A DNA stretch of 64,000 nucleotides from Brotonthovivens ammoniilytica (GCF_025566885.1 NZ_JAOQJQ010000001.1:1-64000); one strand, 5' to 3'. Positions 49,878 to 60,354 are shown, counted from the first letter of the stretch. Numbers and translations are program-made. Notes: generated by a model from the letters alone, not told the origin.

Positions 49878-52109
49878 ATGGCGCAGTTTGCCAATATAAT
49901 TATAGATATATCACACGAAAAGGTAGATAAGACCTTTCAGTATAAGATACCAGAGCAGCTGCAGGAACAGATACAGGCAGGGGTTAAGGTGCGTGTTCCC
50001 TTTGGCCGGGGAAACGGATTAAGGTGCGGATACGTGGTGGAAGTCACGGATCAGGCGGAGTTTGAGAGATCTAAAATAAAAGAAATAGCGGAGGTTGTTT
50101 CAGGCAGCATTGCTGCCGAAGCACAGATGATTGCATTTGCGGCCTGGATTCGTCAAAATTATGGAGGAACCATGAACCAGGCTTTAAAAACAGTCCTTCC
50201 GGTGAAAAAGATAGAAACTAAAAAAGAACGGCGGATTGTTAAATTGAAAATGTCTGTTTCAGATGCTTTAGATCTGCTAGAAGAGTTTCAGAAAAAACAC
50301 CGGACGGCCCGGGCAAGGCTTTTAAAGGAGCTGATGGAAAACAAACAGCTGCCCTATGAGGTCATAACAAGAAAACTCAATGTGACGGCGGCGGTGGTCA
50401 GAGCTCTTGAGGAAGCGGATGTATTGGAAATTGAAGTTATACGCACTTACAGAAATCCGATCAGGGAAGTAAAGACCAATCAAAAAGAAGTGTCTTTAAA
50501 TGATACTCAGAAAAGGATTGTATCTGATATTCTAGCCAGAAAGGCGGAGGGAGATACAAGGCCAAGCCTGATTCACGGGGTGACAGGAAGCGGAAAAACG
50601 GAAGTATACATCGAGCTTATTGCAAATGCAGTAAAGGAGGGCCGGCAGGCCATTGTTTTGATCCCGGAGATTGCGTTAACCTTTCAGACTGTTATGCGTT
50701 TTTACCGCCGGTTTGGCAGCAGAGTGTCAATTCTGAACTCCAGAATGTCCGCCGGAGAACGATATGACCAGTATGAACGGGCAAAGGCCGGGGAGCTGGA
50801 TGTGATGATCGGTCCTAGATCCGCATTGTTCACACCCTTTTCAAATCTTGGGTTTATTATGATTGATGAGGAGCATGAGGCCTCCTATAAAAGTGAGACC
50901 GTGCCCAGATACCACGCCAGGGAAGCTGCTGTATGGCGGGGGGCTGTAAGCGGCGCCTGTGTGATTCTTGGGTCGGCGACGCCTTCTGTGGAGAGTTACC
51001 AGAGCGCAAAAGAGGGCCGTTATCAGCTTTATGAGATGCTTGGTAGAATACAGTCCCGTCCTATGGCAAAAGTATATGTAGAGGATTTACGGGAAGAATT
51101 AAGAAAAGGGAACCGCTCGATTTTAAGTGACAGGCTGCGGGAACTGATAGAGCAGCGGCTGGCAGTAAAGGAACAGATTATGCTGTTTATTAACCGGAGA
51201 GGTGTGGCCGGATTTGTGTCCTGCCGTTCCTGCGGAGCTGTAGTAAAGTGTCCTCACTGTGATGTGTCGCTGAGCCTTCATAATAATGGGAAAATGGTCT
51301 GCCACTACTGCGGATATGAGCAGCCTGCCATACATACCTGCCCGGAATGCGGTTCTAAATATATCGGGACCTTTAAGGCGGGAACTCAGAAAATAGAAGC
51401 ATATTTAAAAGAGCAGTTTCCGGAGGCGGTTACTCTTAGGATGGATCTGGATACGACACGACAGAAGGACGGACATGAAAAAATTTTATCTGCTTTTGCC
51501 AACAGGGAGGCGGATATTCTCATTGGCACCCAGATGATTGTCAAGGGGCACGATTTTCCCAATGTGACACTGGTAGGTGTGCTGGCGGCGGATCTTTCCC
51601 TGCATGTCAGTGATTATCGGGCGGCGGAGCGGACTTTTCAGCTGCTGACCCAGGCCGCCGGCAGAGCCGGAAGAGGCTCAAAACCCGGAGAAGTGGTGAT
51701 ACAGACGTATCAGCCGGAGCATTACAGTATACAGGCAGCAAAGAAACAGGATTATCAGGGGTTTTTTGAGCAGGAAATTGCGTTCCGGAGTCTCATGCGG
51801 TATCCGCCGGTATGGAACCTGCTGGTTATTCATATTTCGTCGCCAAAAGAAGAGGAAGCAGCGGCTTTGGCAGAACTGTTAAAGGGGCGGATTTTGGATA
51901 TGAATATCCGTTTTCTGCAGATCATAGGTCCGGCGGATCCTGCGGTGGCGAAGGTAAATGATATTTACAGAAAAGTAATCTATTTAAAACAGGAAAATTA
52001 TTCTTGTCTGGTATCTGTCAAGGATACCCTGGAATTATTTATAAAAAACAGCAGGTCCTTTGAGAAGGGCGCTGTACAGTTTGATTTTAATCCAATGAAT
52101 GGTTTTTAA
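49878..52109 (+). CDS. priA: Primosomal protein N' (replication restart helicase)
   Basis: The 743-aa PriA restarts stalled replication forks. N-terminal DNA-binding domain (~1-110), Walker A GVTGSGKTEVY (~235-245), DEEHEASYK Walker B, and a zinc-binding cysteine block (CRSCGAVVKCPHCD ... CHYCGYEQ ... CPECGS, ~455-510) are all visible, followed by a superfamily 2 helicase C domain (QAAGRAGRG). ATG 49878 has a GGCGGTGAG site. It leads a dense housekeeping run. Confidence 0.96.
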   Translation: MAQFANIIIDISHEKVDKTFQYKIPEQLQEQIQAGVKVRVPFGRGNGLRCGYVVEVTDQAEFERSKIKEIAEVVSGSIAAEAQMIAFAAWIRQNYGGTMNQALKTVLPVKKIETKKERRIVKLKMSVSDALDLLEEFQKKHRTARARLLKELMENKQLPYEVITRKLNVTAAVVRALEEADVLEIEVIRTYRNPIREVKTNQKEVSLNDTQKRIVSDILARKAEGDTRPSLIHGVTGSGKTEVYIELIANAVKEGRQAIVLIPEIALTFQTVMRFYRRFGSRVSILNSRMSAGERYDQYERAKAGELDVMIGPRSALFTPFSNLGFIMIDEEHEASYKSETVPRYHAREAAVWRGAVSGACVILGSATPSVESYQSAKEGRYQLYEMLGRIQSRPMAKVYVEDLREELRKGNRSILSDRLRELIEQRLAVKEQIMLFINRRGVAGFVSCRSCGAVVKCPHCDVSLSLHNNGKMVCHYCGYEQPAIHTCPECGSKYIGTFKAGTQKIEAYLKEQFPEAVTLRMDLDTTRQKDGHEKILSAFANREADILIGTQMIVKGHDFPNVTLVGVLAADLSLHVSDYRAAERTFQLLTQAAGRAGRGSKPGEVVIQTYQPEHYSIQAAKKQDYQGFFEQEIAFRSLMRYPPVWNLLVIHISSPKEEEAAALAELLKGRILDMNIRFLQIIGPADPAVAKVNDIYRKVIYLKQENYSCLVSVKDTLELFIKNSRSFEKGAVQFDFNPMNGF

Positions 52110-52123
52110 GGAGGAAATATAAA

Positions 52124-52624
52124 ATGGCGACAAGAGAGATTCGGATTATGGGAGATGAGGTGCTTACAAAGCCCTGCAGACCGGTAAAAGAGATTACCCC
52201 GCGGATCAGAGAACTAATAGAGGATATGCTGGAAACGATGTATGAGGCCAATGGAGTAGGGCTTGCGGCTCCACAGGTGGGGGTGCTTAGAAGAATTGTT
52301 ACCATTGATATCGGAGAAGGTCCTGTTGTAATGATCAATCCGGAAATTATGGAAGCATCCGGCAGCCAGACCGGTGAAGAAGGATGTTTGAGCCTGCCGG
52401 GAAAATCAGGGGCAGTAACAAGACCTTTTTATGTAAAAGCCCGTTTCTATAATGAAGAAATGCAGCTGTGCGAGATCGAAGGGGAAGAACTGATGGCCCG
52501 GGCAATCTGTCATGAAACAGATCATCTGGACGGTCATATGTATGTGGAAAAAGTAGAGGGCGAAGTTCATGATGTGAACTACGATGTGGAAGACGAACCT
52601 GAACAGGAGGAAGAGGAGGCATAA
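52124..52624 (+). CDS. def: Peptide deformylase
   Basis: The 166-aa metalloenzyme removes the formyl group from nascent N-termini. All three motifs are present: GVGLAAPQVG (~44-53), EGCLSLPG (~89-96) and HETDHLDG (~131-138). It starts 15 bases after priA with AAGGAGG and is followed in one base by fmt, the standard def-fmt pair. It has an acidic C-terminal tail. Confidence 0.97.
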   Translation: MATREIRIMGDEVLTKPCRPVKEITPRIRELIEDMLETMYEANGVGLAAPQVGVLRRIVTIDIGEGPVVMINPEIMEASGSQTGEEGCLSLPGKSGAVTRPFYVKARFYNEEMQLCEIEGEELMARAICHETDHLDGHMYVEKVEGEVHDVNYDVEDEPEQEEEEA

Positions 52625-52625
52625 T

Positions 52626-53576
52626 ATGCGGATTATATTTATGGGAACGCCGGATTTTTCTGTTGGAACGCTGGAAGCTTTACTGAATGCGGGACATGAA
52701 ATTGTACTGGCAGTTACCCAGCCGGATAAGCCAAAGGGAAGAGGAAAGTCCATGCAGGCGCCGCCGGTAAAGGAGGCTGCCCTGGCTCACGGCATTTTAG
52801 TATACCAGCCCAAAAGAGTCCGTGAACCGGAATGTGTAGAATATTTAAAGTCTTTTCATCCCGATCTGATTGTAGTAGTGGCATTCGGACAGATTCTTCC
52901 AAAAGAAATACTGGATATGCCTAAATACTGCTGTGTGAACGTGCACGCCTCATTGCTGCCCAAATACCGGGGAGCAGCGCCTATTCAGTGGGCAGTGATC
53001 AATGGAGAGACGGTAAGCGGTGTTACAACCATGCGCATGGACGAAGGTCTGGACACAGGAGATATGATTTTAAAAACGGAAATTATATTAAATGAGGATG
53101 AAACCGGCGGCAGTCTTTTTGAGCGTTTAAGCCATGCAGGAGCACAGCTTTGTATAAAAACAGTAAAGGAAATTGAACAGGGGACGGCCAGGTATACCCC
53201 TCAGGATCATGAGGCGGCTACTCATACGTCAATGATAAAAAAACAGCTGGGGCTTATAAACTGGGACCAGCCTGCAAAAAAAATTGAATGTCTGATCCGG
53301 GGATTAAATCCGTGGCCCAGTGCATATACTATGCTGGATGGGAAAACGTTAAAGATCTGGCGGGCACAGGTAAAAGAGGAGAACAGCGGTAAGCCTGCCG
53401 GCATGGTTACGGCAGTTGAAAAAGACATGATTGCCGTGCAGACAGGAGACGGCCAGCTGATGCTTTTGGAAGTGCAGCTGGAAGGAAAAAAAAGAATGCA
53501 CACAGATGCATTTTTGCGGGGCTATTCGGTAGAACCGGGAGCGATGCTTGGCTTACAAAGTGAAAAGGATGTGTAA
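52626..53576 (+). CDS. fmt: Methionyl-tRNA formyltransferase
   Basis: The 316-aa enzyme formylates initiator Met-tRNA. It starts with MRIIFMGTPDFSVGTLEAL, has the HASLLPKYRGAAPIQWAVINGE motif (core HASLLPKYRGAAPIQWA, ~108-124) and C-terminal OB-like domain (LIRGLNPWPSAYT). ATG 52626 lies just after the def stop; longer frames from inside def are rejected. Confidence 0.97.
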   Translation: MRIIFMGTPDFSVGTLEALLNAGHEIVLAVTQPDKPKGRGKSMQAPPVKEAALAHGILVYQPKRVREPECVEYLKSFHPDLIVVVAFGQILPKEILDMPKYCCVNVHASLLPKYRGAAPIQWAVINGETVSGVTTMRMDEGLDTGDMILKTEIILNEDETGGSLFERLSHAGAQLCIKTVKEIEQGTARYTPQDHEAATHTSMIKKQLGLINWDQPAKKIECLIRGLNPWPSAYTMLDGKTLKIWRAQVKEENSGKPAGMVTAVEKDMIAVQTGDGQLMLLEVQLEGKKRMHTDAFLRGYSVEPGAMLGLQSEKDV

Positions 53577-53578
53577 AT

Positions 53579-54295
53579 ATGTATGGATACGGTTTGGGAT
53601 ACGGATACGGTTTTTTCTGGGATCCGACCTATATTTTAATTATTATCGGAGCGGTGATCTGCCTGATTGCATCTGCTAGAGTGCGGACAACATTTAATAA
53701 GTACTCTCAGGTGAGAAGTATGTCCGGGATGACCGGGGCCCAGGCGGCGGAGCGGATTCTTGCCCACGCAGGAATCAGAGACGTACGGGTGCAGCATATA
53801 TCCGGAAATCTTAATGATCATTACGATCCTAGAAATAAAACCTTAAGCCTTTCAGACAGCGTATATAATTCTGCCTCTGTGGCGGCTGTTGGGGTGGCGG
53901 CTCATGAATGCGGACATGCGATACAGCATCACAACAATTATGCCCCGCTGACCATCCGGGGAGCCATTGTTCCGGTAGCTAATATCGGATCTACACTGGC
54001 CTGGCCGCTGATTATTATCGGGATTATTTTCAGCGGCCCGGTTTTGATTAAGGTAGGAATTGTTTTCTTCTGCTTTGCAGTACTGTTTCAGCTTGTAACT
54101 CTGCCGGTTGAGTTTAATGCGTCCGGGAGGGCAGTAAGGATACTGGAGAAAACAGGTATTTTAGGCGACAGCGAGCTAAGGCAGACGAAAAAAGTTCTGG
54201 GAGCTGCAGCTATGACCTATGTGGCAAGCGCGGCGGCCATTATTCTGCAGTTATTAAGACTGCTGATCCTGTTTGGAGGAAGACGGGATGACTGA
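53579..54295 (+). CDS. yugP: YugP-type zinc membrane metallopeptidase
   Basis: The 238-aa integral membrane protein has four to five helices and the zinc motif HECGHAIQHH (~110-119) plus a downstream FNASGRAV region. It is conserved in Firmicutes next to fmt and rsmB. N-terminal residues form a short Gly/Tyr-rich stretch (YGYGLGYGYGF). Physiological substrate unknown. Confidence 0.93.
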   Translation: MYGYGLGYGYGFFWDPTYILIIIGAVICLIASARVRTTFNKYSQVRSMSGMTGAQAAERILAHAGIRDVRVQHISGNLNDHYDPRNKTLSLSDSVYNSASVAAVGVAAHECGHAIQHHNNYAPLTIRGAIVPVANIGSTLAWPLIIIGIIFSGPVLIKVGIVFFCFAVLFQLVTLPVEFNASGRAVRILEKTGILGDSELRQTKKVLGAAAMTYVASAAAIILQLLRLLILFGGRRDD

Positions 54296-55595
54296 TCGTG
54301 TCAATACAAGAGAGCTGATTCTGGAGATTTTGCTGCAGGTGACACGGGAACAGGAATATTCTCATATTGCAATCCGTGGGGTGCTTGATAAATACCGGTA
54401 TCTGCCAAAGCAGGACCGGGCATTTATTTTAAGAGTCAGCGAAGGAACCTTGGAACGCCTGATTGAAATGGACTATATGATCAATCAGGTTTCTAAAACA
54501 AAAGTAAATAAAATGAAATCGGTAATCCGCAATATTCTCCGGATGGGAGTATATCAGCTGAAATATATGGATGCGGTGCCTGATCGGGCAGCCTGCAATG
54601 AAGCGGTAAAGCTTGCGGTAAGAAAAGGGTTTGGCGGTTTGAAGGGATTTGTAAACGGCGTTATGCGCAATATCAGCCGGAATCTTTCACAGCTCCATTT
54701 TCCGGATCCGGATAAAAATCCGCTGGAATATTTATCAGTGCAATATTCTGTGCCAATGTGGCTGGCAGAAAAGTGGACCACAGATTACGGATATGAGAAT
54801 GCCAGACAGAGTTTTGAAAGCTTTCTTGCACCTTCCGTAACTTCCGTGCGGACAAATCTGACGCTGACAACACCAGAGAAGCTAAAAGCACAGCTTTTGG
54901 CAGAAGGGGTTACGGTTTTGGAAAATCCCAGGGTGGATTATGGAATGTTTCTTTTTGGTTATGATACACTAGACAGCCTGCCATCCTTCCGGGAAGGCAA
55001 GTTTTATGTGCAGGATACTGCCTCTATGCTGGCGGTGGAGCAGGCGGAAGTCTCTGAAAATAATTATGTGATAGATGTCTGTGCGGCGCCGGGAGGAAAG
55101 AGCGCTCATATGGCGGAAAAGCTTATGGGCACCGGGATGGTGGAGGCTAGAGACCTGACGCCTTATAAAGTAGAATTGATAGAAGAGAATATCCGGCGGT
55201 GCAGACTTGCCAATATGCGGGCGGTATGTCAGGATGCCTTAAAGCCGGATCCGGATTCTATGGAAAAAGCAGATATCGTAATTGCAGATCTGCCCTGTTC
55301 AGGCCTTGGTGTCATTGGCAGGAAGCCGGATATTAAATACCGTATGAAACCGGAAACAATGGAGGAACTGGCCGCCCTGCAGCGGCAGATCTTATCTGTG
55401 GTACATAACTATGTAAAGCCCGGGGGGATGCTTCTTTACAGCACCTGCACGGTAAATCCTCAGGAGAATGAAGAAAATGCCGGGTGGTTTGAAAAAACGT
55501 ATCCTCAGTTTCGGCTGCTTGCTATGGAACAGACATTTCCGGACCGTTTTACCGACGGGTTTTTTACCGCTAAATTTAAGAAAGAAAACATATGA
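54288..55595 (+). CDS. rsmB: 16S rRNA (cytosine967-C5)-methyltransferase
   Basis: The 435-aa protein has an N-terminal NusB-like RNA-binding domain (~5-130) and a SAM methyltransferase domain with VCAAPGGKSAHMAEK (~265-279), DLPCSGLGVIGRKPD (~334-348; catalytic Cys) and STCTVNPQENE (second Cys). ATG 54288 follows GGAGGA by 7 bases and overlaps yugP by 8 bases. Confidence 0.95.
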   Translation: MTDRVNTRELILEILLQVTREQEYSHIAIRGVLDKYRYLPKQDRAFILRVSEGTLERLIEMDYMINQVSKTKVNKMKSVIRNILRMGVYQLKYMDAVPDRAACNEAVKLAVRKGFGGLKGFVNGVMRNISRNLSQLHFPDPDKNPLEYLSVQYSVPMWLAEKWTTDYGYENARQSFESFLAPSVTSVRTNLTLTTPEKLKAQLLAEGVTVLENPRVDYGMFLFGYDTLDSLPSFREGKFYVQDTASMLAVEQAEVSENNYVIDVCAAPGGKSAHMAEKLMGTGMVEARDLTPYKVELIEENIRRCRLANMRAVCQDALKPDPDSMEKADIVIADLPCSGLGVIGRKPDIKYRMKPETMEELAALQRQILSVVHNYVKPGGMLLYSTCTVNPQENEENAGWFEKTYPQFRLLAMEQTFPDRFTDGFFTAKFKKENI

Positions 55596-56626
55596 AAAAA
55601 ACAGATATCAAATCACTGAATAAAAAGGAACTGGAAGAATTTATTCTTCAGACCGGAGAGAAAAAGTTTAGGGCCGGACAGATTTATCAGTGGATTCATC
55701 AGAAACAGATTGCATCTTTGGATGAGATGACTAATATATCAGAAGCATATAGAAAGCATCTTTGGCAGGTTTGTGAATTTACCTGTCTAAAGATTGTAAC
55801 TGTCCAGACCTCAAAGATTGACGGAACGAAAAAGTATCTGTTTGAATTATCAGACGGAAATCGAATAGAAAGTGTATTTATGAGATATAAGCATGGCAAC
55901 TCTGTCTGCATTTCTTCACAGGTGGGATGCAGGATGGGCTGCCGTTTTTGCGCATCTACTCTGGATGGTCTTGTGCGGAATTTAACGCCGGCGGAAATGT
56001 TAGACCAGATTTACCGGATTGAGAAAGATACAAAAGAGCGTGTCTCCAATGTAGTTGTCATGGGAATGGGAGAACCCCTGGATAACTATGATAATCTTGT
56101 GAAGTTTATACAGCTTTTAACAGATGAGAATGGGCTGAACATCAGCCAGAGGAATCTTACGGTATCTACCTGCGGACTGGTGCCTAAGATGCTTCAGCTG
56201 GCAGATGAGAAACTGCAGATTACCCTGGCATTGTCTCTTCATGCCTCCAGCCAGGAGACACGAAGGCGTCTGATGCCTGTGGCGGACAGCTATGGGCTGT
56301 CAGAAGTCCTTTCGGCCTGCAGATATTATTTTGCACAGACCGGAAGAAGGATTACCTTTGAATACAGTCTGGCAGCAGGAGTCAATGACAGTCCCGGGGA
56401 TGCCGCAAAGCTGGCAGAACTAATCGGGGATATAAACTGTCATGTAAATTTGATTCCTGTGAATCCGGTAGAAGAAAGAACCTATGTCCAGCCTGAGGAG
56501 GCAGCAGTCCGGCGGTTTCAAAATAAACTTGAAAAATACGGAATAAATGTTACTATTAGAAGGGAAATGGGCCGGGATATTGACGGTGCCTGTGGACAAT
56601 TAAGGAAAAGATATACGGAAAGGTAG
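55592..56626 (+). CDS. rlmN: Dual-specificity 23S rRNA/tRNA adenine-C2 methyltransferase
   Basis: The 344-aa radical SAM enzyme has CxxxCxxC in CRMGCRFC (~114-121), GMGEPLDNYDN, and the C-terminal methyl-carrying Cys region (DIDGACGQL). It overlaps the rsmB stop (ATGA). It methylates A2503 of 23S rRNA and A37 of some tRNAs. Confidence 0.96.
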   Translation: MKKTDIKSLNKKELEEFILQTGEKKFRAGQIYQWIHQKQIASLDEMTNISEAYRKHLWQVCEFTCLKIVTVQTSKIDGTKKYLFELSDGNRIESVFMRYKHGNSVCISSQVGCRMGCRFCASTLDGLVRNLTPAEMLDQIYRIEKDTKERVSNVVVMGMGEPLDNYDNLVKFIQLLTDENGLNISQRNLTVSTCGLVPKMLQLADEKLQITLALSLHASSQETRRRLMPVADSYGLSEVLSACRYYFAQTGRRITFEYSLAAGVNDSPGDAAKLAELIGDINCHVNLIPVNPVEERTYVQPEEAAVRRFQNKLEKYGINVTIRREMGRDIDGACGQLRKRYTER

Positions 56627-56638
56627 GCGATCAGAATT

Positions 56639-57385
56639 ATGGAGACATATTCCCTGACAGATATTGGGATTGCCCGTGAAATGAATCAGGATTATTTCTT
56701 TACCTCTGAAGAACCTGTTGGAAATTTACCGAACCTTTTTATTGTGGCGGACGGAATGGGCGGCCACAACGCCGGTGAATTTGCTTCCCGTTTTACAGTA
56801 GAAACTATTGTGAAAACAGCAGCAGAATGTAAAGAACAGGATACGGTCAGTATTTTAAGATCTGCCATTCTATCTGCCAATGAAGCGCTGCTTCTCTATG
56901 CAAAGGAGCATGAAAAAATGGCGGGAATGGGAACGACGATTGTAGCGGCTGCTGCAAATGGGGCTCAGTTATATGTAGCCAATGTTGGTGACAGCAGACT
57001 TTATGTCGTAGGAGATGAGATCAGACAGATCACAAAAGATCATTCCCTGGTGCAGGAAATGGTTCGGATGGGAGAGCTGGATGAAGAAAAAGCCAGGAGC
57101 CATCCGGATAAAAATATCATTACCAGGGCCATAGGGGCGGAGGAGGAGTTAAAAATTGATTTTTTTGAAGTGCCGCTGCAGCCCGGAGATAAGGTAATGA
57201 TGTGTACGGACGGATTGACGAATATGATAGAGGATACAGACATGCTTTCTGTTTTAAATGAACCTGGCGTAAGCCTGGATAAAAAAGTGGAAAGTCTTGT
57301 AAATACGGCGAATAAGAATGGTGGAAAAGATAATATAACCGTAATAGTATTTCAACCGAATTCAGATGAGGTGGCAGAATGTTAG
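56639..57385 (+). CDS. stp: PP2C-type serine/threonine phosphatase (Stp/PrpC)
   Basis: The 248-aa metal-dependent phosphatase has metal-ligand motifs DIGIAREMNQDYF, VADGMGGHNAGEFAS (~37-51), GTTIVAA, VGDSRLY and MCTDGLTNM, plus DNITVIVF near the end. It overlaps the kinase gene prkC by 7 bases. The pair sets the phosphorylation state of cell-wall and translation proteins. Confidence 0.96.
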   Translation: METYSLTDIGIAREMNQDYFFTSEEPVGNLPNLFIVADGMGGHNAGEFASRFTVETIVKTAAECKEQDTVSILRSAILSANEALLLYAKEHEKMAGMGTTIVAAAANGAQLYVANVGDSRLYVVGDEIRQITKDHSLVQEMVRMGELDEEKARSHPDKNIITRAIGAEEELKIDFFEVPLQPGDKVMMCTDGLTNMIEDTDMLSVLNEPGVSLDKKVESLVNTANKNGGKDNITVIVFQPNSDEVAEC

Positions 57386-59433
57386 AGAATGGGATGTTTA
57401 TAGCGGACCGATATGAGATTGTCGGCAAAATTGGCGCAGGCGGAATGTCTGATGTATATAAGGCAAAGGATCACACACTGGGAAGATTCGTTGCCATTAA
57501 AGTATTAAAGCAGGAATTTAGTGAAGACAGTACATTTGTGACAAAGTTCCGGACGGAAGCTCAGTCTGCAGCGGGACTAGAGCACCCAAACATCGTAAAT
57601 ATTTATGATGTTGGATGTGAGAACGGCAATTATTATATTGTTATGGAAAATGTAGAAGGAATTACGCTGAAAACTTATATCGAAAAGAAAGGACAGCTGA
57701 CCTTTAAAGAAGCATTGAGCATTGCTATCCAGGTAGGCAGAGGGATTCAGGCTGCACATGCGAAAAATATCATACACAGAGATATCAAGCCTCAGAATAT
57801 TATTATTTCTACAGAAGGAAAAGTAAAGGTTACCGATTTTGGAATTGCAAGAGCGGCCAGTAGCAATACTATTCATTCAGATGTTATGGGCTCTGTTCAT
57901 TATGCATCGCCGGAGCAGGCCAGAAACGGATATGTCAGCAACAGAAGCGATATTTACTCTCTTGGAATTGTAATGTATGAAATGGTAACCGGGAGAGTGC
58001 CTTTTGACGGGGACAGCACGGTTGCGGTAGCCATCCAGCATCTTCAGGATGAGATGGTGGCCCCAAGCGCTTATGCCAAAGAGCTGCCCATCAGTCTTGA
58101 AAAGATTATTTTAAAATGTACGCAGAAAAGCCCGGACCGTCGTTATCAGACCATTGACGACCTGTTAATTGATTTAAGAAAGGCTCTGCTAAGCCCCAAT
58201 GAAGATTTTGTAACAATGGTTCCCCTGGCCAATGATAAGACCCGGGTAATCAGCAAAGATGAGGTTGATGAAATCCAGCAGAAAACATCCAGACAGCCCG
58301 CCGATGAAGAATATGAGGAGGAAGAAGATACAGACGAGGATGAAGAGGACGAAGAAGAGGATGGGGGAAAGGGCGGATTTTTAAATCCGAAAATGGAAAA
58401 AGCAGTTACCATTATGGGAATTGTAGCTGCTATTGTTATCGCCATTATTGTTATCTATCTCATAGGCTCCTTTATGGGTGTCTTCCACTTCAGTCCGTTT
58501 AAGAATAAAAATCAGGAACCTGTTTCTGTATCGGAAGAGAAAAAAGAGACAGTGGAGATGATTGACATTACCGGAATGGATTTTGATGAAGCAAAAACAA
58601 AATTAAAGGGAATGGGTCTTGAACTGAAGCAGATAGATACAGAACCTTCCGATAAATATGAAGAGGGGCAGATTATCAGCCAGGATCCGGTGGAAGGCAC
58701 GCAGGTAGAAGAAGGAACCACAGTAGAAGTGGTAGTATGTGCTTCTGACGAAGAAGAGGAAGGCCAGGTGCCGGATGTTGCAGGCGATGCTTCAGAAATT
58801 GCCATGCAGAAAATCAGCGATGCGGGATTTAAAGCCAGCAGAGAATTTAAGTATGACAGTGATGTGGAGGCAGGAAAAGTAATCAGCCAGGATCCAAAAG
58901 GCGGAACCAGTCTGAAAAAGGGTGAAACAGTTACGATTTATGTAAGCCAGGGATCTGAAACAGTAAAAGTGCCGTCTCTTCTTGGAAAAACAGAGAATGC
59001 GGCAAAACAGGCCTTAAAAGATGCAGGACTGAATGTGGGCAAGGTATCACAGGATTACAGTGATGATTATCCTGCAGGCCAGGTTATGGAGCAGAGCACA
59101 TCTTCCGGAAAATATCTGGACAAAGGGGATACGGTAGACTTGGTTGTCAGCAAAGGACCGGAGGATACAACTCCGATTTACGGCTATAAAGCCAATATCA
59201 GCGCGCCGTCCAATGTAACGGTTACATCTGCAGATATTGAGCTTTTGGACAGCAGTGGTGATACGATTCGTTCCTGGGATGGTGTTACTAAGTTCCCGTA
59301 CAGCATCAATGTAACAGATATTGAAGGAGAGTCCGGCGGAACGCTGCAGATTATCTGGTATTATACAACGGAAGACGGGCGCAGCCAGACGGATGTTCAG
59401 GAGAAGAAGGTAACTTTTACTCGTTTAAATTAA
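57379..59433 (+). CDS. prkC: PASTA-domain serine/threonine kinase PrkC
   Basis: The 684-aa kinase has a Hanks-type domain (~10-275) with GAGGMSDVYKA, VAIKVLK and HRDIKPQNII, a highly acidic cytoplasmic linker (~310-335), one membrane helix (~345-366), three extracellular PASTA repeats (~392-600) and a terminal beta domain. PASTA domains bind peptidoglycan fragments; the enzyme links wall state to growth and sporulation or germination. Clostridial order stp-prkC-rsgA is kept. Confidence 0.96.
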   Translation: MLENGMFIADRYEIVGKIGAGGMSDVYKAKDHTLGRFVAIKVLKQEFSEDSTFVTKFRTEAQSAAGLEHPNIVNIYDVGCENGNYYIVMENVEGITLKTYIEKKGQLTFKEALSIAIQVGRGIQAAHAKNIIHRDIKPQNIIISTEGKVKVTDFGIARAASSNTIHSDVMGSVHYASPEQARNGYVSNRSDIYSLGIVMYEMVTGRVPFDGDSTVAVAIQHLQDEMVAPSAYAKELPISLEKIILKCTQKSPDRRYQTIDDLLIDLRKALLSPNEDFVTMVPLANDKTRVISKDEVDEIQQKTSRQPADEEYEEEEDTDEDEEDEEEDGGKGGFLNPKMEKAVTIMGIVAAIVIAIIVIYLIGSFMGVFHFSPFKNKNQEPVSVSEEKKETVEMIDITGMDFDEAKTKLKGMGLELKQIDTEPSDKYEEGQIISQDPVEGTQVEEGTTVEVVVCASDEEEEGQVPDVAGDASEIAMQKISDAGFKASREFKYDSDVEAGKVISQDPKGGTSLKKGETVTIYVSQGSETVKVPSLLGKTENAAKQALKDAGLNVGKVSQDYSDDYPAGQVMEQSTSSGKYLDKGDTVDLVVSKGPEDTTPIYGYKANISAPSNVTVTSADIELLDSSGDTIRSWDGVTKFPYSINVTDIEGESGGTLQIIWYYTTEDGRSQTDVQEKKVTFTRLN

Positions 59434-59451
59434 CAGTACACGGATCATTTT

Positions 59452-60330
59452 ATGCAGGGAAAAATTATAAAAGGAATTGCCGGATTCTACTATGTACATG
59501 CAGCAGAATCCGGTATCTATGAATGTAAAGCAAAGGGCATTTTCCGGAAAGAAAATATCAAACCGCTGGTGGGGGATGATGTGGAATTTACTGTTATCAG
59601 TGAGACAGAAAAAACCGGTAATATCATCCGGATTCTGCCCAGGAAAAATACGCTGATCCGGCCGGCGGCAGCTAATATTGACCAGGCAGTTGTTATATTT
59701 GCGGCAGTAAAGCCAAAGCCGAATTTTAATCTGCTGGACCGTTTTTTAATTATGATGGAGTATCAAAAGATACCGGCTGTCATCTGTTTTAATAAAATGG
59801 ATCTGGTAAAAGAGACAGAGCTTGTAAAGCTGAAGGAAGCTTATGAGACAAGCGGATATCAGCTTCTGTTTGTCAGCGCAAAGGAAGAGGAAGGTATTTC
59901 AGAAATCAGACAGGCACTGGTTGGTAAGACTTCTGCCGTGGCGGGGCCTTCCGGAGTAGGCAAGTCTTCGCTGATTAATCTGTTAGCGCCCCAGGCAGAA
60001 ATGGAAACCGGTGAGATCAGCGAAAAAATTCAGCGGGGACGGCATACCACCCGGCATGCGGAGCTGATTTTTGTTCAGGAAGGCACCTATATTGTAGATA
60101 CGCCGGGTTTCAGCTCTCTTTCTGTAGACCGTTTTGAAAAAGAGGAGCTTGGAGCATATTTTCCGGAATTTGCCCGGTATGAGTCCGGATGCAGATTCAC
60201 CGGATGCAGTCATATCAGCGAGCCTGACTGCGGAGTGAAAGCGGCACTGTCTGAAGGAAAAATCAGCCGGATCCGCTATGAAAACTATGTGGAAATTTTT
60301 CAGGAACTAAAAGATAAAAAACGATACTAA
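59452..60330 (+). CDS. rsgA: Ribosome small-subunit-dependent GTPase RsgA
   Basis: The 292-aa circularly permuted GTPase has N-terminal OB fold, G4 CFNKMDLV (~110-117) before G1 GPSGVGKSSLIN (~164-175) and G3 DTPGFSSL, and a C-terminal zinc site (CRFTGC ... H ... C). It assists 30S maturation. ATG 59452 has only a weak ribosome site; it lies 18 bases after prkC. Confidence 0.96.
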   Translation: MQGKIIKGIAGFYYVHAAESGIYECKAKGIFRKENIKPLVGDDVEFTVISETEKTGNIIRILPRKNTLIRPAAANIDQAVVIFAAVKPKPNFNLLDRFLIMMEYQKIPAVICFNKMDLVKETELVKLKEAYETSGYQLLFVSAKEEEGISEIRQALVGKTSAVAGPSGVGKSSLINLLAPQAEMETGEISEKIQRGRHTTRHAELIFVQEGTYIVDTPGFSSLSVDRFEKEELGAYFPEFARYESGCRFTGCSHISEPDCGVKAALSEGKISRIRYENYVEIFQELKDKKRY

Positions 60331-60354
60331 AATTACAGGGAGAATATCATTATC